Assembly (NCBI GenBank): GCA_947561715.1
Contig: OX387203.1
Location: forward strand, 3,720,001-3,784,000
Direction of reading: 5' to 3'
Source of the DNA: Ascidia mentula
Taxonomy: Eukaryota; Chordata; Ascidiacea; Phlebobranchia; Ascidiidae
DNA length: 64,000 nucleotides
The position numbers were made by a program, and so were the translations under genes. The notes beneath the pieces are model-generated. The model worked only from the letters and a program-made list of their open reading frames with translations, searched no databases and was not told the DNA's origin. Below are positions 13,104 through 24,570 of this stretch, one piece after another (position 1 is the stretch's first letter; each line of letters opens with the position of its first letter).

Positions 13104-16100
13104 ATGTTTGGCGGCAAAAACAGCAAATCCAAGCAGGGGGCGGGAGACCCGGGTGCGTGGACCGTCTATGACAGAATAGAGGAGGTTCGAGGTACGTTTT
13201 CTGCGCTATGGTTGTGCAAAATCTTATCGTTGCGCATGGCAGTATGAGCTTCGTCACTAGTGCTACTTTGCGAACAGAACGTTGCATGTAAAAAAGTATA
13301 AAAGGGTCAGGAAGTTGTGTAGTAACTTCCTGTTTAACCGCATTGTAACATTTCGTGTGTCGATCGTCATGTTGCACAAAATTTTGGTGCGGTATTTCCA
13401 CTCGTGAAAAAAATTTCGGATTATTATTCCCCAGAAATTTTCTTGACTGTATTAGCAGACCTCCCGTTTTAATGCAATAACTTTGTTCTACGTACAGACT
13501 AATAAACAAAATGTCAGTTCGCTTAAAAGCAGTGATTGATGAACTAAATTGTACTAAGAACACATTGCGCATACGATTTAATTAAGACACAGGACAACGC
13601 ACAGCACATTGCTGAAAGAGCTTTTTGTATCATTGATATGCTTGGTAGCATCAATGACGAACTAAGCAAACACAATGGTAAGAATGAAAAGGCAATGTTA
13701 CCTCCTTTGGAATATAAATATTGCATAGGAATGTGGTGTGCTGGTGTTTAAAATCTTGTACTTCGAAGTAATCACACGTTATTGCTGAATACTGCTCTTC
13801 TGGCAAACTTTTCGTTTCTCGACGTTTCGGCTGCAATGCAGCAGCCTTCATTAATAGGTAAGAAATGTAAGTGTGGACAATGTTAAAGCACATAAACAAA
13901 GAAAAAACGTTACAAAAGAAAAGAAGAAGTGAAAAAACGATAAGAAAGGGCGAATACACCTGCAGGTCCTCCTGATGAAGGCTGCTACATAACAGCCGAA
14001 ACGTCGATGAAATAAAGTTTGCCAGAATAGCAGTATTCAGCAAGAAATTATGCCTGGCAGCGTCAGTAACAATTTACTCACAACTTGTTGGTGGTTTGTT
14101 AATGTGGGGAAAAATAACTTGTTTTTTGAATAGGAAAACTTACGCTTAAAAGGCGAGATCAGGAGGCGTACTACACCTTTTCGCAGCAGAAAATTAGCGA
14201 AAACGAAGAACTTATCACTGCTCTCAGGGCAGAGATTAAAGAGAAGCAGATTCAACAAAAGCGAAGTCTAAACGCGGATGAATATGTGATTCGCGAAGGG
14301 TTTTGTAACAACCGGGAAAGCCAGCTTGCAATGCAGAGGTAAAGTGAATACAAGCTCACAAAATCGTGTTCCTAATTTTGGCGCTTTTAGAACTTTTCGG
14401 CCCTCGAAAGAATACCTGTAGTTTCAAATAAACATAAACACTTAAATAATACAAAAAAATGCCGTATATACGCTGTATATAAACTTGTTGATCAAGTAAC
14501 ATGCAATTGTTATAAACTTATCTTAAGATAATAAACCAATCATTTTTTCGCATGTCGAGAAAGTATCTTGAACATGAACCACTTTTTTCATCTTTCAACC
14601 TAACAAAGCTGTTCAGCTGCAACTTAACAGCTCAATATACAGCACTTAATAGTACGAAAACAAGATTTTTGTTTTAAAACCAAACATTTTTTCGCATGTC
14701 GAGAAAGTATCTTGAACATGAGCCACGTTTTTCATATTTCAACCTAACAAAGCTGTTCAGCTGCAACTTAACAGCCCAATATACAGCACTCAATGGTACG
14801 AGAACAAGATTTTAATCCGCAACCCTCTGATCCTCAGATACACGGTCGAAAAGGCGATCATGGAGAAAAATGAGCACGTGTTTGACAAGGTCGGACAGCT
14901 TAATATGGCTCGACACGAGAAACATCTTAGAAAGAACAAAGTTGAGCGGCTGCTCCTTACTCTGAGGGACCTCAAGTGCGCGGCGAGAACGAAAGATGAA
15001 AATAAGTCGAGGTCTGGGCAAAGTTTTCCACATAAAACGTGTTGAAAACAGATCTGTAGTTTCCAAATAAGGGTTTGCGGTGACCCCCATGGGGTACTGT
15101 CCAGGGTGTACGTTAGATAAGCAAGAGTAATCTGCTTTTGAAACCTATTTGGCCTGTTTATGTTTTACGCATCTATTTTTCCCCAGTTTTAGTTGTGTTT
15201 GGGTTGTTTTCGGTTTGAGATCGTTTAAGGTTTCCGTTTTTTCGCGTGTTACCCCAATTTTTTTTATTTAAAACTCAGGTCTTCGTGGTTTTATAAGAGT
15301 TGCGTAAGGTTGGAAATTACTTATGTCGATAAATATAGACCCGGTGTCGGCAACTCTGCCAAGCTATGATGTTATTGTAATTTGCAAGTTCATGTGTGGA
15401 TTGTACCAATTTCTACAACGTAAAAGGGTTGGGATATCAGCCAACTTAACTCCTATATTTTGGTTTACAGCCAACGTGTTCGCATTTTGACAACTTCCCT
15501 TGACAAAATGAAGATGAAATGTGGATCGGCGAGGTTTATCCAGAAAACCTACAAGCAGGTATGACTGCTGCAAAAAGTTACGACCACAGCTTAAAGCAAT
15601 ATATCATACAGAATTACTCGAATTGTGGCAACATCAGTAATATCTATTTTCCAGATTCTTTATCATTTGGAAAGGGACAGTTTAACGTTACCCGGTCGGC
15701 TCAACCAACTCGAATCGAGTCTTCAAAGCGTAAAGAATGAGTTGAACAACGAACTGCTGCACATCCAGACTGACGCGAAAAACGCTTACGAGCAAACTAA
15801 AGTGGAAAAGGCAGGAACAGATCGTCGTTGTTTACAAAGTCCTAATGCGCATATTAGTAGGCCATGTCTTTTGAAGCAACAAGTTTCTAATTAATGTCAT
15901 CGGTTTTATTTACAAAAATCCATTTCGCCTATATAAAAAAGTGGCTGATCCAGCTAGGCTGCAATGCTGGGCTGCGAAGCCTGTAAAACCTAATGATCTC
16001 GATACATTATAGCTGTTATCGCCAAATAGAGACCTGCGCAGTGGGGCGATCCTGCCAAGCATGCCATTGCATGAAACGTTACTGCGTTCCTATATAAGCA

Positions 16101-18777
16101 TGATCAGTTCCTTAAATCGAAGTGTTTTTGTGATATTCTGTTGGTTAGGCTTTTAAAAATGACCACAATAAGATATATAAATTTAGATTTTTTTTGCCCT
16201 TTAGTACAAACATGACGGGTTTGTTCATAGCAGTTCGCTGTCACAGCTAAATCCAGCATACGAGTAGATTCCGAAGGCAAAATTATTTAACCCATATATA
16301 TTATTTTACAGGAGCAACTTGACAGTCGGATAATGAAGCTGAAAAGAGCGAGAGATTCAACACTCGCACAGACCAGGAGGAGGTTTAAAAAGTTGAGTCA
16401 GGAAGGACAGGACAAAGAATATAAACCAAGGAAGAGGCATTTAAACAGAGCCGGCGGAGACTATGCGGTAAAAACACCTTTTGTAAGTTCAGAAGCAAGA
16501 AACAAAGGTGTGTTTAAAGCACTAGATTCAATAGAATCTTGCATGAAACACTGGTGCGTTGCCATGCTCTAGCAAGAGAGACTACTTTGTTGGTATATTA
16601 AAACCATGCAAAGGTCGTTGAGGAATAGATGTAGCATGCACTTTAATAAATACATTACACATGACAGGAGACAAAGCGGCGGGAGACGAAGGGTCGATTG
16701 TTTTGGGAGGAGGTCAGGGCATTTTGGATACTGAAGAAAACCATGGACAAACTTCGAGAGAACATGTGCGTGGGAGAGCCTGCAAACATTGCTGCTGCCT
16801 TCCAGCTTCAAATTCAAAGGTTGGTGGTTCGATTCCCGAGGCCGGTAGACGGGAAAATAGGAATGAAAAGTATAACAGCTTGACTACTGTGGTTTTTGGA
16901 CATATTTTGATGAAACATTTATTTTTCTATAATATATTGTATTGGTCTTGTTGCCAGGCATATTGTAATTGCAAAGCAAGAATCGTTCCGTTTAATTTGT
17001 TTTAGAAACAGAGATTCTTTGCTGTGCAATATTTTCTGACACTGTTTTTCCTTCTATTTTTAGGCACAACGAGATGGAAAAGATGGTTGAGATTTTGGAT
17101 GGAAAAAAGAAGACCATGTCTATGGCGTTAGGTATAGTTAAAACTTTACAACGAAAAGGAATTCTCTATGCGGTTATTAATATGCTACAAAAAATGCGCA
17201 GGTACAACAGTTTTGTACTGATGGGTGCCAAAATAACAGTTCCATTGACCCCCAACCTTGTCCCTAACTTGTTACTTCATTTGTACTCGCGTTATATGGT
17301 GTATATATGTATAGGTGATTTACGGATGGAACTGTCAAAAATTGAGCAAAGTTGCCAGGAAGCTATTGAGGAAACGAACCGGATCGCTACCCGGAAACGC
17401 AACTGCACAGAGGAAGTGTTGGGTAAGATGAATGAAACCACAGATCGTCTCAGGAAAGCCGAACAGACGCTTTTCGAAGCTTCCTGCGCCGTGGACCAAA
17501 TGCGCAACAAGGTGGCAGCATGCGACTGGGTGAGTGTATATGATTTTTGTGTTTTTGTAAACTTGGAAACGTGCTGGATGCAGGTTTGCTTTCGCACAAG
17601 TAAAAGGTAAAGTTGTTTTATTTGGATTTATAGTTGTTGGTTAAATGAACGAATTATTTAGTTGTGATATGCGCTTAGCCTTATAACGAACGAAATGTTG
17701 GTATTTGCGTAACTTTTGCCTCCTGCTGGGTTCTGGTGGAAATTAAAGCAGCATTTATACCAGAGACTGTAGTAGCCTATACTTTAGGAAAAATAGTTTT
17801 TTCTGGGAAGTAAAATTTAAACAATCCTGACACGTTGGCGCGCATCGGTTTGGGTTCAATATTTTGCCCGACGATGGGCATTGGTTTTTGTGTCACAGGT
17901 TGCAAAGCAGGTGAAAGAGAGGAAGGTCCAAATGCTAGTGGAGGATAACACTCACCTGGAGAAATTGGATCCCCACAAAAATATCCTGGAAACTTTTCAT
18001 ATGGTTGGAGAGAATATTCATTCACTTAATATTCTGATAGAGAGCAACAAGGCGACTCCAGAGGTAAATCAAAATTCTCTGTGCGTATTTATAAGTAAAG
18101 CGCAAACATTTTTCAGGACATACACAAAAAGGTAAGGTAGTGTTCCAAGCTTAACTTTAGACTATAATCTAATAATCTTACCTCACAGGCAATGTTGGTA
18201 AATTTAAGCTAAAAATAAGTGGAAAATGGCAACATAGGCCAAGCACCTGATCCATTTACCAAGAAGAAAGTCTTGATCGGAATGTTTAGCCAAGAAAAAA
18301 GGCATAAACTTAGGCTTAGCGTCACGTAGTACCTGCATGGTAGTCACAATTGGGAAGTGTTTAAAAAAAAAGAATTTGCACACGCTCACTGACAACAAAA
18401 ATAAAGTTTGTTTTTTATCAGTATATAATCTTTGATAAAACAACACACCTCGGCCATATTTCGTTCCTAAAACGAACTCGCTCCGGTGCCAATGGAACTT
18501 CAAACGTGTTGTTCAGGATTCAGAGCAATTCCGGGAGCTTTTCAGCAGTAACTCGTCCCAAGAGCTTCTGGCGGAAATGACCGACTGTTGTCCACACAAC
18601 AAACGGATCGTAATTGACGAAGATGAAGACACCCTACCGACCGAAGACTTCTTCTGTGATGACGACGACGACAATGACGAGTACTTGTCACGTGACACCA
18701 TTAAGGCGATGTTCGAGCAGTTGTCCGACAGCGCCAACGTGCGGAAAAGGCGAAAACGGCAAAAGGGCAAGAAATAG
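13104..18777 (+). CDS. ODAD3: Outer dynein arm docking complex subunit 3 (CCDC151), 11 exons
   Basis: Coiled-coil protein that helps anchor outer dynein arms to axonemal doublets in motile cilia. Coding exons: 13104-13191, 14134-14338, 14838-15011, 15471-15558, 15655-15810, 16312-16467, 16668-16819, 17064-17131, 17315-17529, 17899-18063, 18517-18777. Phases join to 575 aa, against about 595 in human. Recognition rests on the order of segments: N-terminal VYDRIEEVRG, then a helix like ENEELITALRAEIKEKQ, the VIREG block, an NMARHEKHLRK block matching the human NALRHQVVLRQ region, a long helical middle, and an acidic then basic tail (DEDEDTLPTEDFFCDDDDD ... KRRKRQKGKK). The start sits in ACCATGT and is the second in-frame ATG; one 20 codons upstream is possible. 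Two donors are unusual: GTCTGG after 15011 and a GC donor after 15810; both are needed for phase. Confidence 0.88.
13780..14044. repeat. Foldback element with ~75-bp inverted termini, in ODAD3 intron 1
   Basis: The left arm 13780-13857 (TTGCTGAATACTGCTCTTCT...) matches the reverse complement of 13968-14044 over about 75 bases with scattered mismatches. The middle is AT/GA-rich. Each arm carries a copy of the CTGATGA-stem-GAAACGTC structure, intact on the plus strand at right and degenerate on the minus strand at left. No transposase is present, so it is a non-autonomous element. Confidence 0.75.
13972..14005 (+). other. Hammerhead-like motif CTGATGA-stem-GAAACGTC (copy 1)
   Basis: CTGATGA at 13972-13978 is followed by an A, a stem GGCTG/CAGCC closing a small loop, then GAAACGTC ending at 14005. 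The conserved boxes are those of a hammerhead ribozyme core, but one extra base separates CTGATGA from the stem, and only two base pairs of a putative stem I form here. Activity is unproven. Confidence 0.35.
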
Positions 18778-18787
18778 ATGGGGTTGA

Positions 18788-18793
18788 AATAAA
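18788..18793 (+). promoter_or_regulatory. Polyadenylation signal of ODAD3
   Basis: AATAAA 10 bases after the TAG stop, implying a very short 3' UTR. Confidence 0.75.
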
Positions 18794-18869
18794 TACAAAA
18801 AAAATATAGATTTGCGTGTGTTTAATATTCGGGTAAATTCGGTTGGTCATTCCACTGCGAAAAGAGTTT

Positions 18870-19040
18870 TTGAATAACAGTGAATTACTTTGAATAAAAA
18901 AGCCAAAGCTAAGATGCTGTTAATCATTTTCAGTACTGGTAGTAGTACTGATGATGAACCAAGTATAGGTTCGAAACGTTTACTGAAAATGATTAACAGC
19001 TCCTTAGCTTTGGCCTTTTTTTTCAAAGTTATTAACTCCA
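18870..19040. repeat. Foldback element downstream of ODAD3
   Basis: Left arm around 18888-18936 (CTTTGAATAAAAAAGCCAAA...TTTTCAGTA) is mirrored at 18981-19028 (TACTGAAAATGATTAACAGC...CTTTGGCC...CAAAG). The similarity weakly extends outwards to about 18870 and 19040. The loop holds the hammerhead-like motif at 18948-18980. Non-autonomous; family unknown. Confidence 0.7.
18948..18980 (+). other. Hammerhead-like motif CTGATGA-stem-GAAACGTT (copy 2)
   Basis: CTGATGA 18948-18954, one extra base, stem GAACC/GGTTC with a 7-base loop, then GAAACGTT. The flanks pair as a putative stem I: the bases just 5' of CTGATGA (TAGTA) pair with TACTG just 3' of GTT, giving four Watson-Crick pairs and one wobble. 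The stem sequence is unrelated to the other copies while the boxes are the same. Confidence 0.4.
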
Positions 19041-19564
19041 CTTATTTTGCACCCAAATGAATTACTTGGTGTACCATTTCCAAGCCCTGTCTACTTGACG
19101 CGCACCACATACTTTGCAGAAAAAGATTATGGCACGACTAAGCGAAGACGTGTCAACTTCAAACATTGTTTTGGTCGCATTTTAATCAGAACCGGGCCGT
19201 ATATGAGTGTATGATTCTAATTATTTTGAACTTTGTAATCATAGAGTAATTTCGCACCTAACGTTTTCGTCAAACGAACCTGCGCACCAGCGGTTGGAAA
19301 CCAGAGTTATGGAAAGTGTAAAACAGTTTATTATCGTTTAAAAAACACTACCCGGAGCGTAAGAAGAGAAAGGAAATGCCTATGGACGCGAAAAACCTTG
19401 AAAAGTAAAAATCAGAAGAGACGGCCCTTCACTGCACCCAAATATGGGTGTTTATTCCAGTCATAAGTTAAACCCTTCGAAACCAGCCCTTTCGCGCAGA
19501 AAAAAAAACACTTCGAATATGAAAAAGTAGAATATATGGAAAGAACGCAGCACGGGCAGTGACG

Positions 19565-20836
19565 TCACGAAATCGGAAGGTAAAGCGGATGATGTGTGCG
19601 TTCGGTGAGTTTCTTCCGGCAGGTGGGGCACTTGTGCGTTGTGCGAATGCAGGTTGTGATGCAGGGTTTGCAGAATACATGACCGCAATTGGTGGAACGA
19701 ATTTCCGTGCCCTTCTGGAGAAGCTGTGCGGCAAAACCAGTGAAATGTCAGTATTTTGCCATAATCGACACTTCGATTTTACCTCATAACGGTTGAATAT
19801 GCAACGTTTCCATGGCCATATGCGCACATAGCCCAAATAAATTGCCATTCGCTTACAGGGCCCGAAAAGACGCGAACCATTCGCGTTTCCATGTGCGTTT
19901 CGTAATCAGTCAGGCGTATACATTTCGGGGAAAGTACCTTAGACTGCTTGTAGCATTCCAGTAGTGTTATTTTATTGGCGTTTAAGTTATTTTAATGCAA
20001 AGACCATTCACACTCACACTGGGTATTCACAAGGAAACACCATTACGCGTGCACACCTGCAAAGTCAACGAGCAAGATTCGGATATAATGCCCCATAACA
20101 CGGGCAACCCTTGATCATTCAGCAGTAAAAGTTGGTGTAAAATGCCCCCTATTACTACGTCACGTTCGCTTTTCGACTTGCAGCTGATTATCGCGCTTAA
20201 AATGTGTCCACCAAGCTTCACGAGGAAATTCCTATATCGCTACTTTATTGCAATGCTGCAACGATTTGGTTGTTTGAAACTTAGCAGTTTGTTTACTTAC
20301 CCTGTCTAAATGTTCCAGACACACAGGGCATTTCACCTGCAGAACTGTTGCTTCTTCAGTAGGGGGAGATTGGCGGTCATTGCTTTGTATACTTTTGTGT
20401 GAATTCCTCTGTGTGCGTAGGCTTGTCTGCAAATTCAACACAACGCGGATAGCAGTTGGTTGACAGAATCTGTTTAAACATACGCCGACTTACTTGATGG
20501 GCTGGTGACGTCAAATCGACCAGGGGGATCACCGCCGCGTCATCGGTTGAGGTACATGTGAGGTCAACTAAAAAATACAGGCGGAAAGTTTACACACAAC
20601 GTATTCCCCGTCTCCGATAGTATAAAGGCCTAACATAGCTATAAACTTTCTCATAATGCCTGCTGTATGAAAGCAGGGTACATTTTCTATAACTATCGTC
20701 GTAAAGAACAAAGTAGTATCATTGCAAAATCGCACCAACCATTATCAACTACATCATCTTCAAACCAATCTTCAGTTACCTCCAACATAACTTCTTCGGC
20801 TGTTTTCAAGCCAAGCAAATCTTTGCAACTCGTCAT
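19565..20836 (-). CDS. RNF4-like SUMO-targeted ubiquitin ligase (RING finger), 4 exons
   Basis: Probable E3 ligase that recognises SUMO-modified nuclear proteins and ubiquitinates them. Exons: 20740-20836, 20494-20567, 20301-20426, 19565-19723; phases join to 151 aa (human RNF4 is 190). SUMO-interacting motifs occur in tandem in exon 2: VDLTC (about residues 33-37) and VIPLVDLTS (about 45-53), the same wording as in vertebrate RNF4. The C-terminal RING is split by the last intron: CPVC at about 90-93, then CGHVFCKPC and CPTC, with the C3HC4 order complete, ending RTHHPLYLPIS as RNF4 ends KRYHPIYI. The start is the first ATG (MTSCKDLLG), upstream of a donor at the right phase. A polyadenylation signal (AATAAA, minus) lies at 19451-19456. 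Confidence 0.88.
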
Positions 20837-23413
20837 ACCGAATTAACACAACCTTACTCCCAAACGGCAGCTTTAAACTGAAACGGTTCTGGCATCGGGT
20901 ATAAGGACAGACACAAACCGTTCTACTAGTCGGGACTTGTACCTATCCAACAGCTGATCGCTGCGTCACTGGGAGGCTCAACGCTTATTGGTGGAGCGAC
21001 TAAACCGTCTCAAACGACAACGTGAGAGAGAGAGAGAGTGAATGAGTTAAATGCCACACAATGGCGGTCCAGGAATTGACGTAACGTTACACACAGTTGG
21101 CTCGACATCGCCTTTTTCTTTCGCCTGCACGCATTGATCCGTGGTGTTGACTTAAAGGTATGCGTTCTGCGTTATTGTGATTTGGTGACTCATTGAAATA
21201 TAGTGGCAACTAGCAACTGCATTCTATGCCAAAAATACGTCAGTGAAGTTATTGAATTTAAATAGTACAATCCACTTTACAACACTGCACGTAACTGGCT
21301 TGATAGAATAATGCACAACCTGACACTAAAGCAGGCATGGAGAATGTACACTAACTTCGAAACCCTACATCAAAGGATTTTTGCAAAGCATAATTATAGC
21401 AGACAAAAAATCCAAATATACTTCAATCTTGCATATTGTATGTGACATTTATGAAAATATGCATCTTTCTCAGTAAAATGTATGAAATGACATTTATACA
21501 TTTAGAAAACCTTTCTGGCAAGTGGTAAAATATAAAATGAGCAAGTTTAAAAAAACAATACAACTTATTTTTAGCCCGGCAAAGTTTGCGAAATAATTAG
21601 GACCTCAAAAATGTGCTAAAATAATATTAATTCTAAATATTCTTCGAAGCACATCAAACACAAATTTGTACCATTTCTACAATAATAAAGTAAAATACAA
21701 ACCGATATCTGAGTTTTGCATTCTTCTTCTTCTTCTAAAACGAGCTAAAGGTGGGGAGGAGGGGGAATCGACTAATATAACATCACTGCTTGAATCCGTT
21801 CTGTCTCTTGAGGCAACTCTTCTTCTTCTCCTGCAGATCAATTACATAAAATTAACTACTAAACGTGCCATATCAGTCTTTATATGTATACAAACTAAAT
21901 TCTCTCAATTAGGCACTAAAGCTAACTGGCACACTATTACATTTAGTAAGGTTTACGAGCAATATAGAGTCCGGTTTAAGTAGGTTGGTGTTTTTTGGAG
22001 AGGTAACACATGATACAAAGCAAACTAATGGTATGGCTCCCAATCAGGGACAGGCCAGCACAGAAACAATTGGGATAAATTTACAAATAGGTTGTAATCA
22101 CACACTTGAAATATATAGTACATATGTTTTTGATGCAGTATCAAACATATTTTATATTTTATTGTTGTTATTTGATGCTAAATTCACTTGCGTTTGTTCA
22201 AATCCATTTTTATGCATACATCAAAATGACTGCTTCCAAGCATTGTTGTTTAAATTTGGAAAATACTAACACAACATAACACAGGCAGGTTGCAAATCCC
22301 AACCCACATATAAATCTATGTAACATAAAAATAATTTATAGCAATCATTCTCTATAATGTAGTATTGTATTTTGATATGAATATACCCAAAAATGACTTG
22401 TGGTTGATTTTATATGTTATTAATTAGTGGTTGCATCAATAACAAAGAACAATGTGTTTTCTTTCCGGCAGTTTACAATAATTTGTTGTAATTGTTGTGT
22501 CTTTTGCAATGTTTGGTGCCTCTAGCATGTGAGTTGACAAGCGGAGACAACATTCCCCTTTTTTCTTTTGTGCCCCTGTGTGTTTCAGTGTGATTCAATT
22601 GTTGCGTTATACCTGATGAAGTCTCGCTGCATGGCAGACGAAACGTCGTAAAAATACAGTACGTGGATTAGTGTTTGCGACCTGGTTGTGTTCCGGTGTA
22701 TTGGCACTTTTCTTAAAATTTGAGTTTAACAATTTCTTGTTGAATCACCATAAATATTTTCTTCAAGCATGCACAATCACTAATATAGAAGTTACCTTGA
22801 AAAAGTTGGAAGTTCTATTACAGTTTCGACATTTTCTGTTTCACTTGTCATGCTGCACTGTTGGAAATTTAGACAATTCTATAATTTACCTTTGAAAATA
22901 AAACAATAAGACTATGTGTACAAAGGAAAATATCTATGGGGGCATTTCTTATTAGAAAATCGTATTTCACCCAAAGAGGCATCCTCAGTTTCTGTGTTAT
23001 GGTAATTAAGGCTATGATTATTAATTTGTACTTTTGTCGATTTTATCTGAAACAAACCTTCAAAAGGTTTTTTGATTTGTTGCTAAGAATAGTAACATAC
23101 TGTGTATATAAAAGTTTTTTCTCAAAAGATAATACAATAGGTTAGTTAGAAAATCAATGCAAATCACTGAAATTTATTATTTTATTTACCAAGAAAGCTC
23201 AATTACATAGGCCTACAGTCTGAAACAATTCAGATCAGTCATATTTTTCAACCTGGTGTCAAACTTTTTAGAAAAGACTTCTACCAAAAGAAGATTACAT
23301 GAGCTTCAAAACTTGTTTCACGAAAAAATCTTGTGTATTGTTGTCTAATAATGGTTTTATTCTAGCTAACAGGAAATCTGCCAACATCATTTAACGCATC
23401 TACTCATCTACAG
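20837..23413. other. Gene-poor AT-rich stretch upstream of the RNF4-like gene
   Basis: No supported gene. It contains the RNF4-like promoter side, a (GA)n tract at 21024-21038, CTT-rich tracts near 21723-21735 and 21822-21832, and one hammerhead-like motif at 22613-22647. The open frames here are short, AT-rich and lack splice or family support. Confidence 0.45.
22613..22647 (+). other. Hammerhead-like motif CTGATGA-stem-GAAACGTC (copy 3)
   Basis: CTGATGA 22613-22619, one extra base, outer stem GTCT/AGAC closing a loop that itself contains GCTGCATGGC, then GAAACGTC to 22647. The flanks pair as stem I: TTATAC before the motif against GTAAAA after it, with one mismatch. No obvious inverted repeat surrounds this copy. 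Confidence 0.4.
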
Positions 23414-24048
23414 CGGGCTTGACTAAAATCCTGACTGCCTGACTCGCCTGACTTCAGCACCAGTGTTTCCAAAAAAATTCAGGAAAAATAGCCATGCAAT
23501 CTGTGCGTTGCAATTGCCTGACTTTCGTGAATGTGTGTTGGAATTGCCTGACTTTCGTGATTGTATGTTGGAATTGCCTGACTTCTGTGTTTTGGAATTG
23601 CCTGACTTTCTTGATTGTGCGTTGCAATTGCCTGACTTCTGTGTTTTGGAATTGCCTGACTTTCGTGATTGTGCGCTGTCATTGCCTGACTTCCGTGAAT
23701 GCGTATTGGAATTGCCTGACTTTCGTGATTGTGTTTTCGAATTGCCTGACTTTCGTGATTGTGTGTTGGATTCGCAGAACATTCTCATCTTCAGACTTTC
23801 TATAGGTCTTTCAAGGGTCTAAGTAACAGCGCAAATACTCCCAATCACACAAAAGCTGCGCAAATCCTGTGCCCATTCTAAAACAAAAGTCATGCATTTA
23901 AAATACAAACGTATGCAAGTCAGGCAATTGCAACGCACATTCACGAAAACCAGAAGTCAGGCAATCAGGCGACTTTTCCTAAAAATAGTTTTGGAAACAC
24001 TGCTGTTGAAGTCAGGCAAGTCAGGCAGTCAGGATTTTAGTCAAACCG
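23414..24048. mobile_element. Non-autonomous foldback DNA transposon with 8-bp target duplication
   Basis: The ends form inverted repeats of about 75 bases: left CGGGCTTGACTAAAATCCTG... at 23414, right ...CAGGATTTTAGTCAAACCG ending at 24048. Both are flanked by the same 8 bases ATCTACAG (23406-23413 and 24049-24056). An 8-bp duplication is typical of hAT-superfamily insertion; a 9-bp reading is also possible because the next base matches. The inside is filled with a minisatellite built from CCTGACTT-containing units and shorter inverted copies of the same unit at the right. No transposase is encoded. Confidence 0.8.
23509..23770. repeat. Minisatellite, 30-base unit with 24-base variants
   Basis: About nine tandem copies of TTGGAATTGCCTGACTTTCG plus TGATTGTGTG. 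Two copies lack six bases, giving 24-base units. Because 24 and 30 are both multiples of three, both strands show long repetitive open frames (GNSNTQSRKS-type and ELPDFRD-type); these are artefacts, not genes. Confidence 0.85.
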
Positions 24049-24570
24049 ATCTACAGCTTTCTAATTTTTTAGTATCGTTCTCAGGCACAACTTTTTATTG
24101 GTATAATTTTCAATTTGGGTACAAGCTAGAACGTACGTATGAATGTCATTACAACATAGTAGCTATTCTAATGATTTTACCCACTTACACGAAATGTTTG
24201 AAGCAACCTCCGAGACTTATCGATAACGTACTTACAACAAAACGCGATGACTAATATGTATTGACCAGTCGAAGAAGAAACAAAACAGCTGTGAAAAACT
24301 TTTTCGTGCATTTAAAACCTGTACCTAAGTTTACCTTCCTCAAATGGGATTTATTTGAACATACGCTATAGTGCTTGGATGCAAAAATGTGACCATTTGC
24401 TAATTTTACTATTTTTTGGCAGTTCAGTTTGTTTGGTAATTTAGTATGCCTAAAAACCCCAAAATGTCGTTAGAAATCTACACAGGTTTAGAAACACGTT
24501 GGTATGTGTTGTTTATTCGTTGCACTATCTATATTTGAAACGACGATTTTATTAAATACAAACAGCATTT

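Noticed and set aside
12967-13572. Minus-strand 201-codon frame opposite the first ODAD3 exon
   Set aside because: No family resemblance, low-complexity ends, and it overlaps a well-supported exon on the other strand.
16811-16850. tRNA/SINE-like B box GGTTCGATTCC in an ODAD3 intron
   Set aside because: No A box, acceptor stem or Pol III terminator at the right distance; the upstream part is ODAD3 coding sequence.
22671-23145. Plus-strand AT-rich hydrophobic frames of about 70 codons
   Set aside because: Phe/Leu/Ile/Tyr-rich translation of AT-rich DNA with no family match or exon boundaries.
23423-23822. Long overlapping frames on both strands (Ser/Gly/Asn-rich and Leu/Pro/Asp/Phe-rich)
   Set aside because: They are translations of a 30/24-base minisatellite inside a transposon; unit lengths divisible by three keep all frames open.
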